Assembly (NCBI RefSeq): GCF_023016045.1 | Contig: NZ_JALKAP010000006.1 | Coordinates: 65,859-129,858 of the forward strand | Direction of reading: 5' to 3' | DNA length: 64,000 nucleotides | Origin: Marinobacter sp. S6332 | Lineage (GTDB): Bacteria > Pseudomonadota > Gammaproteobacteria > Pseudomonadales > Oleiphilaceae | In this document: piece after piece, positions 30,760 through 39,543 of the stretch | How the letters are laid out: every line of letters begins with the position of its first letter | Numbering within the stretch: the first letter of the stretch is position 1 | Notes under the pieces: model-generated | What the model was told of the DNA's origin: nothing | Database searches by the model: none | Seen by the model: only the letters and a program-made list of their open reading frames with translations | Program-made: the position numbers and the translations under genes

Positions 30760-32070
30760 ATGACCGTTAACATCAAACGATTAAACGCCTCCCAAAATGA
30801 CTTCGATAGCCAGCTAGCTGCGCTGCTGGCTTGGGATGACAGTGTTGATCATCAGGTGAACGAGTCAGTGCGTCATATTCTGCATCAAGTGAAAACTCGC
30901 GGTGATCAGGCGGTTCTGGAGTTTACGGAGAAGTTTGATCGGCTGAGTGTGAGCAGCGTTGCTGAGCTGGAGATGAGCCAGGGCCGTTTGCAGCAGGCTT
31001 TGAAGGCGATTCCAGAAGACCAGCGCGTGGCGCTGGAGCAGGCTGCGGATAGGGTTCGGGATTATCACGAGCGCCAGAACCAGAAGTCTTGGCAGTATCA
31101 AGACGAAGACGGCACTGTTCTAGGCCAGAAGGTGACGCCATTGGATCGTGCCGGTCTGTATGTGCCTGGCGGTAAAGCGGCTTATCCTTCTTCTGTTTTG
31201 ATGAACGCTATTCCCGCCAAGGTGGCCGGTGTAGGCGAAGTCATTATGGTTGTGCCCACTCCGGATGGTGTGGTGAACGATTTGGTTCTTGCCGCCGCCG
31301 CTATTGCAGGTGTTGATCGTGTATTCACTGTAGGTGGTGCGCAAGCCGTTGGCGCTCTGGCCTATGGCACAGAAACCATCCCTGCTGTCGACAAAATCGT
31401 TGGTCCTGGCAACATCTTTGTTGCCACAGCCAAGCGGGAAGTCTTCGGCACTGTCGGCATCGACATGATCGCTGGCCCTTCGGAAATTCTTGTGATCTGC
31501 GACGGCAAAACTGACCCGGACTGGATCGCCATGGATCTGTTTTCTCAGGCTGAACACGATGAGCAAGCCCAGTCCATATTGATCAGCCCGGATGCCGATT
31601 TTTTAGATGCCGTCGAAGCCAGTATCAACAAATTGCTACCCACCATGGAGCGAGCGGACATTATCCGCACCTCCATGACTGACCGGGCGGCTTTGATACA
31701 GGTTGTAGATCTAAGCGAAGCGGCCAAGGTGTCCGACCGCATTGCTCCCGAACACTTGGAGCTATCGGTAGAAGCTCCAGAAGCCTTATTGGATGAAATC
31801 CGTCACGCTGGCGCTATCTTCATGGGCCGATATACGGCTGAAGCTTTGGGCGATTACTGCGCAGGCCCGAACCATGTGTTGCCCACCAGCGGTACAGCCC
31901 GGTTCTCTTCGCCGCTGGGTGTATACGACTTCCAGAAGCGTTCATCTATCATAGGTTTCAGCGCCAAGGGCGCAGACCGTATGGGCCGTGTTGCGTCGGT
32001 TTTGGCGCGAGGTGAGGGGCTTACTGCCCATGCTCGTTCAGCTGAGTACAGGATTCAAAACGATGAGTAA
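30760..32070 (+). CDS. hisD: Histidinol dehydrogenase
   Basis: 436 residues. The zinc and catalytic motifs are visible: [30 protein letters not shown] and [12 protein letters not shown], which holds the catalytic Glu-His pair. It oxidises histidinol to histidine in two NAD+-dependent steps. It overlaps hisC by 8 nt. It is separated from hisG by 270 bp holding a long hairpin, so its expression may be partly independent of hisG. Confidence 0.97.
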   Translation: MTVNIKRLNASQNDFDSQLAALLAWDDSVDHQVNESVRHILHQVKTRGDQAVLEFTEKFDRLSVSSVAELEMSQGRLQQALKAIPEDQRVALEQAADRVRDYHERQNQKSWQYQDEDGTVLGQKVTPLDRAGLYVPGGKAAYPSSVLMNAIPAKVAGVGEVIMVVPTPDGVVNDLVLAAAAIAGVDRVFTVGGAQAVGALAYGTETIPAVDKIVGPGNIFVATAKREVFGTVGIDMIAGPSEILVICDGKTDPDWIAMDLFSQAEHDEQAQSILISPDADFLDAVEASINKLLPTMERADIIRTSMTDRAALIQVVDLSEAAKVSDRIAPEHLELSVEAPEALLDEIRHAGAIFMGRYTAEALGDYCAGPNHVLPTSGTARFSSPLGVYDFQKRSSIIGFSAKGADRMGRVASVLARGEGLTAHARSAEYRIQNDE

Positions 32071-33115
32071 ATTCTGGAGTCCAATGGTGGAAAGTCTGGT
32101 TCCTTATGTACCAGGCGAACAGCCAAAAATGGCGAATTTGGTAAAGCTAAACACCAACGAAAACCCGTACGGGCCGTCACCGAAAGTTATAGAAGCTATT
32201 GAAGCAGAACTTAATGACAGCCTGCGCCTCTACCCGGATCCCGAAGGCGAAAGCCTGCGCCAAACCATCGCTGACTATCACAGCGTAAAACCCGAGCAAG
32301 TATTTCTCGGCAACGGCTCAGACGAAGTGCTGGCTCACATATTTTATGCCCTCTTCCAGCACGGCCAACCCATCCTGTTCCCGGATGTAACCTACAGCTT
32401 CTACCCGGTGTACTGCGGTCTTTACAATATTGAAGGCACCAAAGTACCCCTCACAGACAGCTTCGAAATCAATCCGGATGACTACAAACAGCCCAACGGT
32501 GGGATCATCTTCCCCAACCCCAATGCGCCCACGGGCCGTTATCTTGGGCTGGAGCATGTAGAGACTATCCTGCGGGCCAACTCTGAACGTGTTGTCGTGG
32601 TCGATGAAGCTTATGTGGATTTTGGCGGCGAATCCGCCATCAAGCTTGTGGATCAGTACCCCAACCTGCTTGTTTGCCAAACCCTCTCTAAAGCCCGTTC
32701 ATTGGCTGGTTTGCGAGTTGGGTTTGCTATCGCCCAGCCAGACCTGATCGAAGCGCTAAATCGAGTTAAGGACAGCTTCAATAGCTATCCTTTGGACAGG
32801 CTCGCATTAGCCGGTGCCAAGGCTGCCTATGAAGATCAGGATTGGTTTCAGAAGTGTTGCGAGGGCGTTATCTCTGAGCGGGAGCGCATGACCAGTAGTC
32901 TGGAAGGCCTGAATTTTGAAGTTTTGCCTTCGAAAGCCAACTTCGTATTTGCCCGGCACAATGAGCAGTCTGGTGAAAGCCTGACGAAAGCGCTCCGAGA
33001 GCAAGGCATCATCGTGCGCCATTTCAACAAGCCAAGAATCAGCGAGTTCTTACGAATCACCATCGGCACTCCGGAGCAAAATGACGCACTAATTACCGGC
33101 CTTAAATCCCTGTAA
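32063..33115 (+). CDS. hisC: Histidinol-phosphate aminotransferase
   Basis: A 350-residue fold-type I PLP enzyme ([20 protein letters not shown]). The PLP lysine lies in [16 protein letters not shown], with [11 protein letters not shown] just upstream of it. It converts imidazole-acetol phosphate to histidinol phosphate. ATG 32063 sits inside the end of hisD; the longer open frame upstream is hisD sequence. It is the last gene of the his group, followed by hairpin element 3. Confidence 0.95.
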   Translation: MSKFWSPMVESLVPYVPGEQPKMANLVKLNTNENPYGPSPKVIEAIEAELNDSLRLYPDPEGESLRQTIADYHSVKPEQVFLGNGSDEVLAHIFYALFQHGQPILFPDVTYSFYPVYCGLYNIEGTKVPLTDSFEINPDDYKQPNGGIIFPNPNAPTGRYLGLEHVETILRANSERVVVVDEAYVDFGGESAIKLVDQYPNLLVCQTLSKARSLAGLRVGFAIAQPDLIEALNRVKDSFNSYPLDRLALAGAKAAYEDQDWFQKCCEGVISERERMTSSLEGLNFEVLPSKANFVFARHNEQSGESLTKALREQGIIVRHFNKPRISEFLRITIGTPEQNDALITGLKSL

Positions 33116-33134
33116 ACCACCAAAGTTTGATCGA

Positions 33135-33326
33135 GGCAGGCAGGGAGGTGGGGCTTTCCGGGAATGCCGGCGGCCAAGGATGGCCGACGACAAGCGCAGT
33201 TGGGTGAGGCAAGCGTATATGAAGCGAAGCTTCGTGCGCAGCCGAACGACAGCAATCTGTGATTGCTGTCCGGACCCCGCAGGGGGCTCGTAGCGGTTCC
33301 CGGAAAGCCCCTCCGTCCTGCCTGCC
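33135..33326. repeat. Long intergenic hairpin element 3, downstream of hisC
   Basis: The arms 33135-33163 and 33298-33326 pair at 26 of 29 positions. The core begins CGGCGGCCAAGGATGGCCG, like element 1, and ends CTCGTAGCGG. Between these lies extra sequence, including a perfect ACAGCAATC/GATTGCTGT hairpin (TGT loop). It thus looks like an expanded version of the same element. It lies between hisC and the nif3-like gene on the same strand, where it could end the his transcript. Confidence 0.78.
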
Positions 33327-33362
33327 GATAACTCCAGTGTTTAAGTTAAAAGAGGGCAACTC

Positions 33363-34106
33363 ATGGCACTCCGCAACAGCATTCTCGCCAAACTCAACGA
33401 ATGGCTGAAGCCAGACGAATTCAAGGACTATTGCCCCAACGGCCTGCAAGTCGAAGGTAAAAGTGAGGTCAACACCATAGTCACCGGCGTAACCGCCTCC
33501 CGTGATCTTATAGAAGCTGCCATAGCAGCCAATGCCGACATGCTGATCGTTCACCACGGTTACTTCTGGAAAGGTGAGGATCAAAGAATTCGAGGTATGA
33601 AGCGTGAACGTTTAAAGCGCCTGTTGGACAACGACATCAACCTTGTTGCCTACCACCTACCGCTGGATGATCACCCAGAATATGGCAACAACCGCCAATT
33701 GGCAGATATCCTCGGTATTGAGAACCCCCGCCCGTTAAATGGACTGGTGTGGGAAGGCGAGCTGCCGGAAGCTATGAGCCCCGAAAAGTTTTCCCTTCAT
33801 ATTGCCCGAGCGCTCCACCGCGAGCCGCTAAAAGTCGGAGCCGGGAAGGCCGACATTAAACGGGTGGGGTGGTGCACCGGCGCTGCTCAAGGTTTCATCA
33901 ATGCAGCCATTGATGCTGACCTCGACGCCTATCTCAGTGGCGAGATTTCCGAACCCACCACTCATACTGCCCGCGAGTGCGGAATCCATTATTACGCCGC
34001 AGGTCATCACGCCACAGAGCGCTATGGAGTGAAAGCACTGGGAGAGGCGCTAGAAAAAGAATTTGGAGTCAAACACCGTTTTATCGACTGCGATAATCCA
34101 GTTTAG
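33363..34106 (+). CDS. Nif3-like dinuclear metal-centre protein (YbgI family)
   Basis: A 247-residue Nif3/YbgI-family protein. Metal-binding motifs include MLIVHHGYFWKG, YHLPLDDHPEYGNN and the C-terminal AGHHATERYG. The family forms hexameric rings with two metals per active site. It is annotated as GTP cyclohydrolase I type 2 homologue, but the true reaction is uncertain. GAGGG precedes the ATG. It stands after the his genes and converges on zapG with 14 bp between stops. Confidence 0.9.
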   Translation: MALRNSILAKLNEWLKPDEFKDYCPNGLQVEGKSEVNTIVTGVTASRDLIEAAIAANADMLIVHHGYFWKGEDQRIRGMKRERLKRLLDNDINLVAYHLPLDDHPEYGNNRQLADILGIENPRPLNGLVWEGELPEAMSPEKFSLHIARALHREPLKVGAGKADIKRVGWCTGAAQGFINAAIDADLDAYLSGEISEPTTHTARECGIHYYAAGHHATERYGVKALGEALEKEFGVKHRFIDCDNPV

Positions 34107-34120
34107 ATAGCTGCCCTTAC

Positions 34121-34549
34121 TCAGGCCTCGGCAGCCTTATCACCCTTCTTTAAACCAAAGTCCTCAGAAAGCGTCCCGGAAGTCTTGGGCGCGTAATCTC
34201 TGGGTGGCTCAAGACCATCTTCACTGACTTCCTCCAAGCGCTTGCGGGAAGTCTGCTCAGCAAGCTCTGCCATCCAGTCTTCATCGTTGCAAAGACGATT
34301 AGCCCCGCGAGCCATATGCTGGTTCACATCCCGGTAAACATCATTGAACCGGCGCAGCAAATCCGCGGACTCCATAAAATGCTCGTTTACCTGAGCCTGA
34401 TAGCGGGTGTACTCGTTACGCAACTCTTCTGCCTGTTGTTCCGCACGGCGCTGCCGAAGCGAAGAACCTTGTCCCGAACGGCCAAAAACCACTCCGATGA
34501 CAATGCCAACAATCAATGCGGCAATCGCTGCCAGAATCAGGTTTGTCAT
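34121..34549 (-). CDS. zapG: Z-ring associated protein ZapG (YhcB, DUF1043)
   Basis: 142 residues: an N-terminal membrane helix (LILAAIAALIVGIVIGVVFG) and a long coiled coil (LRQRRAEQQAEELRNEYTRYQAQVNEHF). The family phrase FNDVYRDVNQHMARGA is followed by an acidic tail ending in DYAPKTSGTLSEDFGLKKGDK. YhcB is linked to cell division and envelope synthesis in E. coli. It is divergent from zapE across a 193-bp region, so two division-related genes share an upstream region. Confidence 0.88.
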   Translation of the reverse strand: MTNLILAAIAALIVGIVIGVVFGRSGQGSSLRQRRAEQQAEELRNEYTRYQAQVNEHFMESADLLRRFNDVYRDVNQHMARGANRLCNDEDWMAELAEQTSRKRLEEVSEDGLEPPRDYAPKTSGTLSEDFGLKKGDKAAEA

Positions 34550-34742
34550 ATGCTGTGTCGTCCTGTTGCCTTAAAAATGAGCCAATCCGTACCAATGAGT
34601 ATAACGCCCGCAGCCCCATCAGCCCATGCCTGAATGCTGCGCCAATCGTCGTATTGCCCAGAGACCTGCCAGCGTGGCGAAAAAAACGTAAATACGCGAT
34701 AATACGCCGCCAAAATCAACGATCAGACCCCGGGAATTCCTG

Positions 34743-35876
34743 ATGACAGATTCTATGCCTTCTGAAAGCACTGCAAACCAGACACCTTGGCAGCGTTACC
34801 AAAAGGATCTTGAGCACCCGGAGTTTCATAAAGACCCTGCACAGGCCGATGCCGTGCAGCGTCTGCAGACACTGTACGACAAACTGGTGGAAGCGGAAAG
34901 CGAACGCAGCAAACCCGTAACCAAATTGCGGCGCAAGTTTAAAAAAGGCAAAGAAGAACCCGTTAAAGGCCTTTACTTCTGGGGTGGGGTAGGCCGTGGC
35001 AAAACCTACCTAATGGACACTTTTTACGAGTCCCTGCCGTTTAAGCGCAAAATGCGCGTGCATTTCCACCGCTTTATGCAACGTGTTCACCAAGAACTGA
35101 AAAGCTTCAAAGGCGAAAAAAACCCCTTGGATTTGGTGGCTAAAAAGTTTGCTGATGAAGCCCGTGTAATCTGCTTTGACGAGTTTTTTGTTTCCGATAT
35201 CGGCGATGCCATGATCCTCGCAACCCTGATGGAGGGGCTGTTCAAGCGGGGTGTAACACTGGTGTGTACGTCCAATATTATTCCCGATGGCCTATATAAA
35301 GATGGGCTGCAAAGGGCGCGTTTCCTGCCAGCCATTGCGCTTGTAAATAAATACACAGACGTGGTGAATGTAGACGGCGGCGTAGACTATCGTCTGCGAA
35401 CGCTGGAGCAAGCCGAACTCTATTACTCGCCGCTGGGTGCCGATGCTGACGCCAGCTTGCGACAAAGTTTTGAAGCGCTGGCGGTTGAGGCCGGCAAGCA
35501 CAGTAAAAGCATGGAAATTAATGGCCGTAAGATTCCGGCCCAAGCGCACGCGGATGACGTGGTTTGGTTTGATTTCAAAGACGTGTGTGACGGGCCGCGC
35601 AGCCAGAATGATTACATTGAAATGGCTCGCCAGTTTCATGCAATCATTATCAGTAATGTGCCTGTGCTCGGAGGTGACAAAGATGACCAATCTCGTCGCT
35701 TCGTAAACATGATTGACGAGTTTTATGATCGCAATGTAAAAGTCATTATCTCCGCTGCAGCACCTATCACAGAGCTATACTCCGGCGGACGCTTGAGCTT
35801 CGAGTTTGAACGCACGGAATCGCGCCTTCTGGAAATGCAGTCTCAGGAGTATCTGGAAGCACCGCATAAGCCCTAA
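34743..35876 (+). CDS. zapE: Cell division protein ZapE (AFG1-like ATPase)
   Basis: A 377-residue AAA+ ATPase. Walker A is GGVGRGKT and Walker B is ICFDEFFVSDIGDA, followed by VTLVCTSNIIPDGLYKDGLQR. The C-terminal segment PITELYSGGRLSFEFERTESRLLEMQS is typical. ZapE acts on the Z-ring during constriction, especially under low oxygen. The preceding 193 bp carry no other gene. It is followed by 255 bp before the DUF1302 gene. Confidence 0.93.
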   Translation: MTDSMPSESTANQTPWQRYQKDLEHPEFHKDPAQADAVQRLQTLYDKLVEAESERSKPVTKLRRKFKKGKEEPVKGLYFWGGVGRGKTYLMDTFYESLPFKRKMRVHFHRFMQRVHQELKSFKGEKNPLDLVAKKFADEARVICFDEFFVSDIGDAMILATLMEGLFKRGVTLVCTSNIIPDGLYKDGLQRARFLPAIALVNKYTDVVNVDGGVDYRLRTLEQAELYYSPLGADADASLRQSFEALAVEAGKHSKSMEINGRKIPAQAHADDVVWFDFKDVCDGPRSQNDYIEMARQFHAIIISNVPVLGGDKDDQSRRFVNMIDEFYDRNVKVIISAAAPITELYSGGRLSFEFERTESRLLEMQSQEYLEAPHKP

Positions 35877-36131
35877 CCGTGGAAAAAACCATCAAAAGCA
35901 AAGTGGTTGCATCCGGAATTCTTGTCTATAGTGAATGCGTGCGAGTAAACCCGACACTGATCGGAGCGGTGAGCAGGTAGTGAGAGCAAAATCATACTTT
36001 TGACTGATCAAAGCACTGGACAGCGTTAGCTATAGTGCCTACATCACGAGCACTGTGCATGAAGCCTCCAATACTTCGTGAATACCAATAATCAGAGCAG
36101 CGACTCAGAACAACAATGGAGTAGCCTTCCA

Positions 36132-37985
36132 ATGACAAGAAAAACACATCAATGGCAGCGTTGGACAAGATTACCGCTTGCCGTGGCAGTGGCGGCCGGT
36201 ATGTCCGGCCACGCATCTGCATACTCTTTTTACATCGGGGATGTGGAAGCGCAGTTCAACACCACGCTCTCTGCTGGTGCAGGGTGGCGAGTTGCCGAAC
36301 GCGATCAGCGCCTGATAGCACAAGGTAACTTGGGCCCGCAGTTTGCCAACACCACTCAGGGCGCATCAACAAACAACTATGATGACGGTAACCTGAACTT
36401 TGATAAGGGTGACACCTACTCCAAGATTGTTAAAGGTAACAGTGAACTGTTCCTTGATTATGCAGTCGATAGCCAGTACCTGACTCGTATCGGTGGTTTG
36501 GTTCGCGGTCGTTACTGGTATGACTTCGAACTGAAAGACGAGAGGCGAGCAGTTGATGATGTGGGTCAGCGCCGTGAACTCAACAGCTCTGCCAAAGGCA
36601 ACGCATCGGGTGGTGAAATTCTCGACGCTTATGTGTTTACCGACTGGTATCTGGGTGATGTTCCCCTGAGCGTACGTTACGGTAAGCAAGTGCTGAGCTG
36701 GGGTGAGAGTACCTTTATTCAGGGAGGGATAAACACGATCAACCCTGTTGATATACCCGCTTTCCGTGCACCTGGCTCTGAGCTCAAAGATGCTCTTCTA
36801 CCTGTTGAGATGTTCTACATGTCAGCAGGTGTTACAGAGAACGTCACACTGGAAACGTTTGTACAGACAGATTGGGCGCCTGTCCGCCCGGATGACTGCG
36901 GAACATTTTTCTCTACTAATGACTTTGCAGCCGATGGCTGTGGCCCGGTATTGCTTGCAGGTCAGCTGCCAGACTCTCAGGCTCTTGCTCAAGGGTTTAT
37001 AGCCCCGCGTCTTGCTGATGAGGAAGCCGGCTCAAAAGACCAGTTTGGTGTGGCAATGCGCTGGTATGTGCCTGCGCTGAACGATTCGGAACTGGGCTTC
37101 TATTACATCAAGTACAACAGCCGTCTGCCTTATGTAAGCGGCACTATCAAAGACACTGGTGAACAGTTCCCGAGCTACTTTATTGAATATCCTGAAGATA
37201 TTAACCTTTACGGTATCAGTATCAACACCAACACTCCGGGTGGTTGGTCATTGGGCGCGGAGTACTCCTATCGCGACAAAATGCCTCTGCAATGGAACGC
37301 GTTTGAGCTGATATACGGTGGTATTCGATTACAAAACCCAGTCGACGGCAGCCCAGTCAGTAAGTTGGAGCAGCAACGCCTTGAAGAAGCGGGTGGTACG
37401 CTTTTGCCAGGATCCAAAGTCTCGGGTAACGACCGGTTTGGCGTGTCTCAGGTCCAGTTCACACTGATTAAGTTCTTTGATCAGATTATGGGCGCAAGCC
37501 GTGTGTCGCTGATTACAGAGTTTGGCGCCACTTACATTCATGACTTCCCAGGTCTTGATGAGGCTCGTTACGGCCGTTCAGGTACCTTCGGCCTTGGCAC
37601 ATTGCCAACGGATGATGGCAGTGGAAACATGGTTGACGTTTGTGCGGCAGGCATCAACATCAACGCAAGCTACTGCACGAATGACGGGTTCACCACAGAC
37701 TTTTCCTGGGGCTACCGTTCCCGTCTGGTATGGAGCTACCCGAATGCCTTTGCGGGTATCAACCTATCGCCGCAGTTGGCTTGGAGTCATGATGTAGAAG
37801 GTTATGGCCCGCAGCCCGGTGGTGCCTTTAACGAAGGTAACAAGGCGATTGGCTTGTCCGTTGAAGCGGTTTACCAGAACAAAATTACCGGTAACATCGG
37901 TTACACAAACTTTTTCGGTGGCAAGCCGTATAACGAGTTGACTGATCGGGATTTCGTGAGTGCTAGCGTTTCCTACTCATTCTAA
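36132..37985 (+). CDS. DUF1302-family outer-membrane protein
   Basis: 617 residues from ATG 36132, chosen because GGAG lies about 9 nt upstream and a signal peptide follows (LPLAVAVAAGMSGHASA). The mature part is rich in aromatic, alternating beta strands and ends in VSYSF, the terminal phenylalanine expected of a BAM-assembled beta-barrel. DUF1302 proteins are barrels found beside DUF1329 proteins, as here (33-bp gap). By association they are often thought to handle hydrophobic substrates with RND-type pumps. No pump is nearby, so the cargo is unknown. Possible regulation by the downstream LuxR protein is inference. Confidence 0.85.
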   Translation: MTRKTHQWQRWTRLPLAVAVAAGMSGHASAYSFYIGDVEAQFNTTLSAGAGWRVAERDQRLIAQGNLGPQFANTTQGASTNNYDDGNLNFDKGDTYSKIVKGNSELFLDYAVDSQYLTRIGGLVRGRYWYDFELKDERRAVDDVGQRRELNSSAKGNASGGEILDAYVFTDWYLGDVPLSVRYGKQVLSWGESTFIQGGINTINPVDIPAFRAPGSELKDALLPVEMFYMSAGVTENVTLETFVQTDWAPVRPDDCGTFFSTNDFAADGCGPVLLAGQLPDSQALAQGFIAPRLADEEAGSKDQFGVAMRWYVPALNDSELGFYYIKYNSRLPYVSGTIKDTGEQFPSYFIEYPEDINLYGISINTNTPGGWSLGAEYSYRDKMPLQWNAFELIYGGIRLQNPVDGSPVSKLEQQRLEEAGGTLLPGSKVSGNDRFGVSQVQFTLIKFFDQIMGASRVSLITEFGATYIHDFPGLDEARYGRSGTFGLGTLPTDDGSGNMVDVCAAGININASYCTNDGFTTDFSWGYRSRLVWSYPNAFAGINLSPQLAWSHDVEGYGPQPGGAFNEGNKAIGLSVEAVYQNKITGNIGYTNFFGGKPYNELTDRDFVSASVSYSF

Positions 37986-38018
37986 ACCGTCAAGAATTCG
38001 TTTAACGAGGTATTTTAA

Positions 38019-39380
38019 ATGAAACTAAACAATAAACTACTGGCCACGGGTGTTCTGGCGGCGAGTCTGTTTGCAGGTCAGGCTTGGGGTGCAGTTTCTG
38101 CCGAAGAAGCGGCTAAATTGGGTGACACTCTAACGCCCATGGGTGCAGAAAAGGCAGGTAATGGCGGTGCTATTCCTGCGTGGGATGGCGGCCTTACAAC
38201 ACCACCAGCCGGGTACAAGGGCGACGGCATTTATGTAAACCCGTTCCCGAACGAGAAGCCACAGTTCACCATTGATCAGAGCAACGTTGCAGAGTACGCC
38301 GATAAACTGTCCCCCGGGCAGGTGGCGATGATCAAGCAGTACTCAGACTACGTCCTTCCCGTATACGAGACGCACCGTACAGGTGCCTACCCGAAAGACG
38401 TAATGGACGAGACAATTAAAAACGCGACGAAAACGGAATTGATCAAGAATGGTAACGGCATGGCTAACTACCAGAGCGCGACGCCATTCCCGATTCCCCA
38501 GAACGGGTTGGAAGTGATCTGGAACCACATCACCCGTTACCGTGGTGGCTCTGTTCAGCGTAATGTTGGGCAGGCAACACCTACAGCAAACGGTGCTTAC
38601 TCCATTGTAAAGTTTCAGGATGAGCTGAGCTGGAGAACCTACCTGCAGGATTACAAGCCGGGCGAAGATGCCAACGTGCTGTTCTACTTCAAGCAGGCTA
38701 TTACTGCTCCAGCACGTTTGGCTGGTAACGTGTTGCTGGTTCATGAAACGCTTGATCAGGTGTCAGAGCCACGCCGTGCATGGGTTTACAACGCTGGCCA
38801 GCGACGTGTTCGCCGTGCCCCGCAGGTAGCGTACGACGGACCGGGTACAGCATCTGATGGCATGCGTACCTCGGATAACTTTGACATGTTTAACGGCGCC
38901 CCAGACCGTTATAACTGGGAACTGCTTGGCAAAAAGGAAATGTACATTCCATACAACTCCTACAAGCTTGTTGACCGTGACTTAACTTATGACCAGATCG
39001 TTAAAGCGGGGCACATAAATCAAGATTTGACCCGTTACGAGCTCCACCGTGTATGGCATGTACGCGCAACCCTTAAAGATGGTGAGCGTCACATATATGG
39101 CCAGAGAGACTTCTTTTTTGATGAAGATACCTGGCAGGCTGCCGTTATCGACCATTACGATGGCCGTGGTGAGCTCTGGCGTGTGGCGGAAGCCCACTCC
39201 ATGCAGTTCTATGATCAGGTTGTGCCCTGGTATGCGGTTGAGACCCTGTACGACCTTCTGTCCGGTCGCTACTTAGTGCTAGGCCTGACAAACGAAGAGG
39301 TGGATCCGTACCAGTTTGGTGTTCAGCGCCAATCACGAGATTACACGCCAGCGGCATTGCGCCGTGCGGGCACCCGCTAA
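38019..39380 (+). CDS. DUF1329-family periplasmic protein
   Basis: 453 residues with a signal peptide (LLATGVLAASLFAGQAWGA) and the DUF1329 fold. Conserved phrases include LTPMGAEKAGNGGAIPAWDGG, AWVYNAGQRRVRRAPQ, YNSYKLVDRDLTYDQI and ELHRVWHVRATLKDGERHIY. The fold resembles lipid-binding LolA/LolB-like proteins. It is co-encoded with the DUF1302 barrel and followed by a strong terminator, so the two form a two-gene unit. The function is unknown; a periplasmic carrier for a hydrophobic molecule is the usual suggestion. Confidence 0.85.
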   Translation: MKLNNKLLATGVLAASLFAGQAWGAVSAEEAAKLGDTLTPMGAEKAGNGGAIPAWDGGLTTPPAGYKGDGIYVNPFPNEKPQFTIDQSNVAEYADKLSPGQVAMIKQYSDYVLPVYETHRTGAYPKDVMDETIKNATKTELIKNGNGMANYQSATPFPIPQNGLEVIWNHITRYRGGSVQRNVGQATPTANGAYSIVKFQDELSWRTYLQDYKPGEDANVLFYFKQAITAPARLAGNVLLVHETLDQVSEPRRAWVYNAGQRRVRRAPQVAYDGPGTASDGMRTSDNFDMFNGAPDRYNWELLGKKEMYIPYNSYKLVDRDLTYDQIVKAGHINQDLTRYELHRVWHVRATLKDGERHIYGQRDFFFDEDTWQAAVIDHYDGRGELWRVAEAHSMQFYDQVVPWYAVETLYDLLSGRYLVLGLTNEEVDPYQFGVQRQSRDYTPAALRRAGTR

Positions 39381-39397
39381 GGGTAAAGTGGATCTTT

Positions 39398-39433
39398 CAG
39401 AAACGGCGGGCCTTGGCCCGCCGTTTCTGTTTC
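39398..39433 (+). terminator. Rho-independent terminator after the DUF1302-DUF1329 pair
   Basis: A 13-bp perfect stem CAGAAACGGCGGG/CCCGCCGTTTCTG closes on a 6-nt CCTTGG loop and is followed by TTTC. It lies 17 bp after the DUF1329 stop and about 110 bp before the LuxR gene, so that regulator probably has its own promoter. Confidence 0.88.
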
Positions 39434-39543
39434 TGCGATAAAAAATTGCCGCCAAATTAATAGCTTCCACGTCAAAACTTTGCAGCCGGACCCTTAGTTG
39501 GTTTAACCTTCTAACACTACTAAAGTTGTATTCGGGGCAGCGT

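Noticed and set aside
29935..30776. Two open frames on the minus strand over hisG and the hisG-hisD gap
   Set aside because: They run antisense through hisG or through hairpin element 2. Their apparent similarity comes from the repeat core, and no ribosome sites or codon bias support them.
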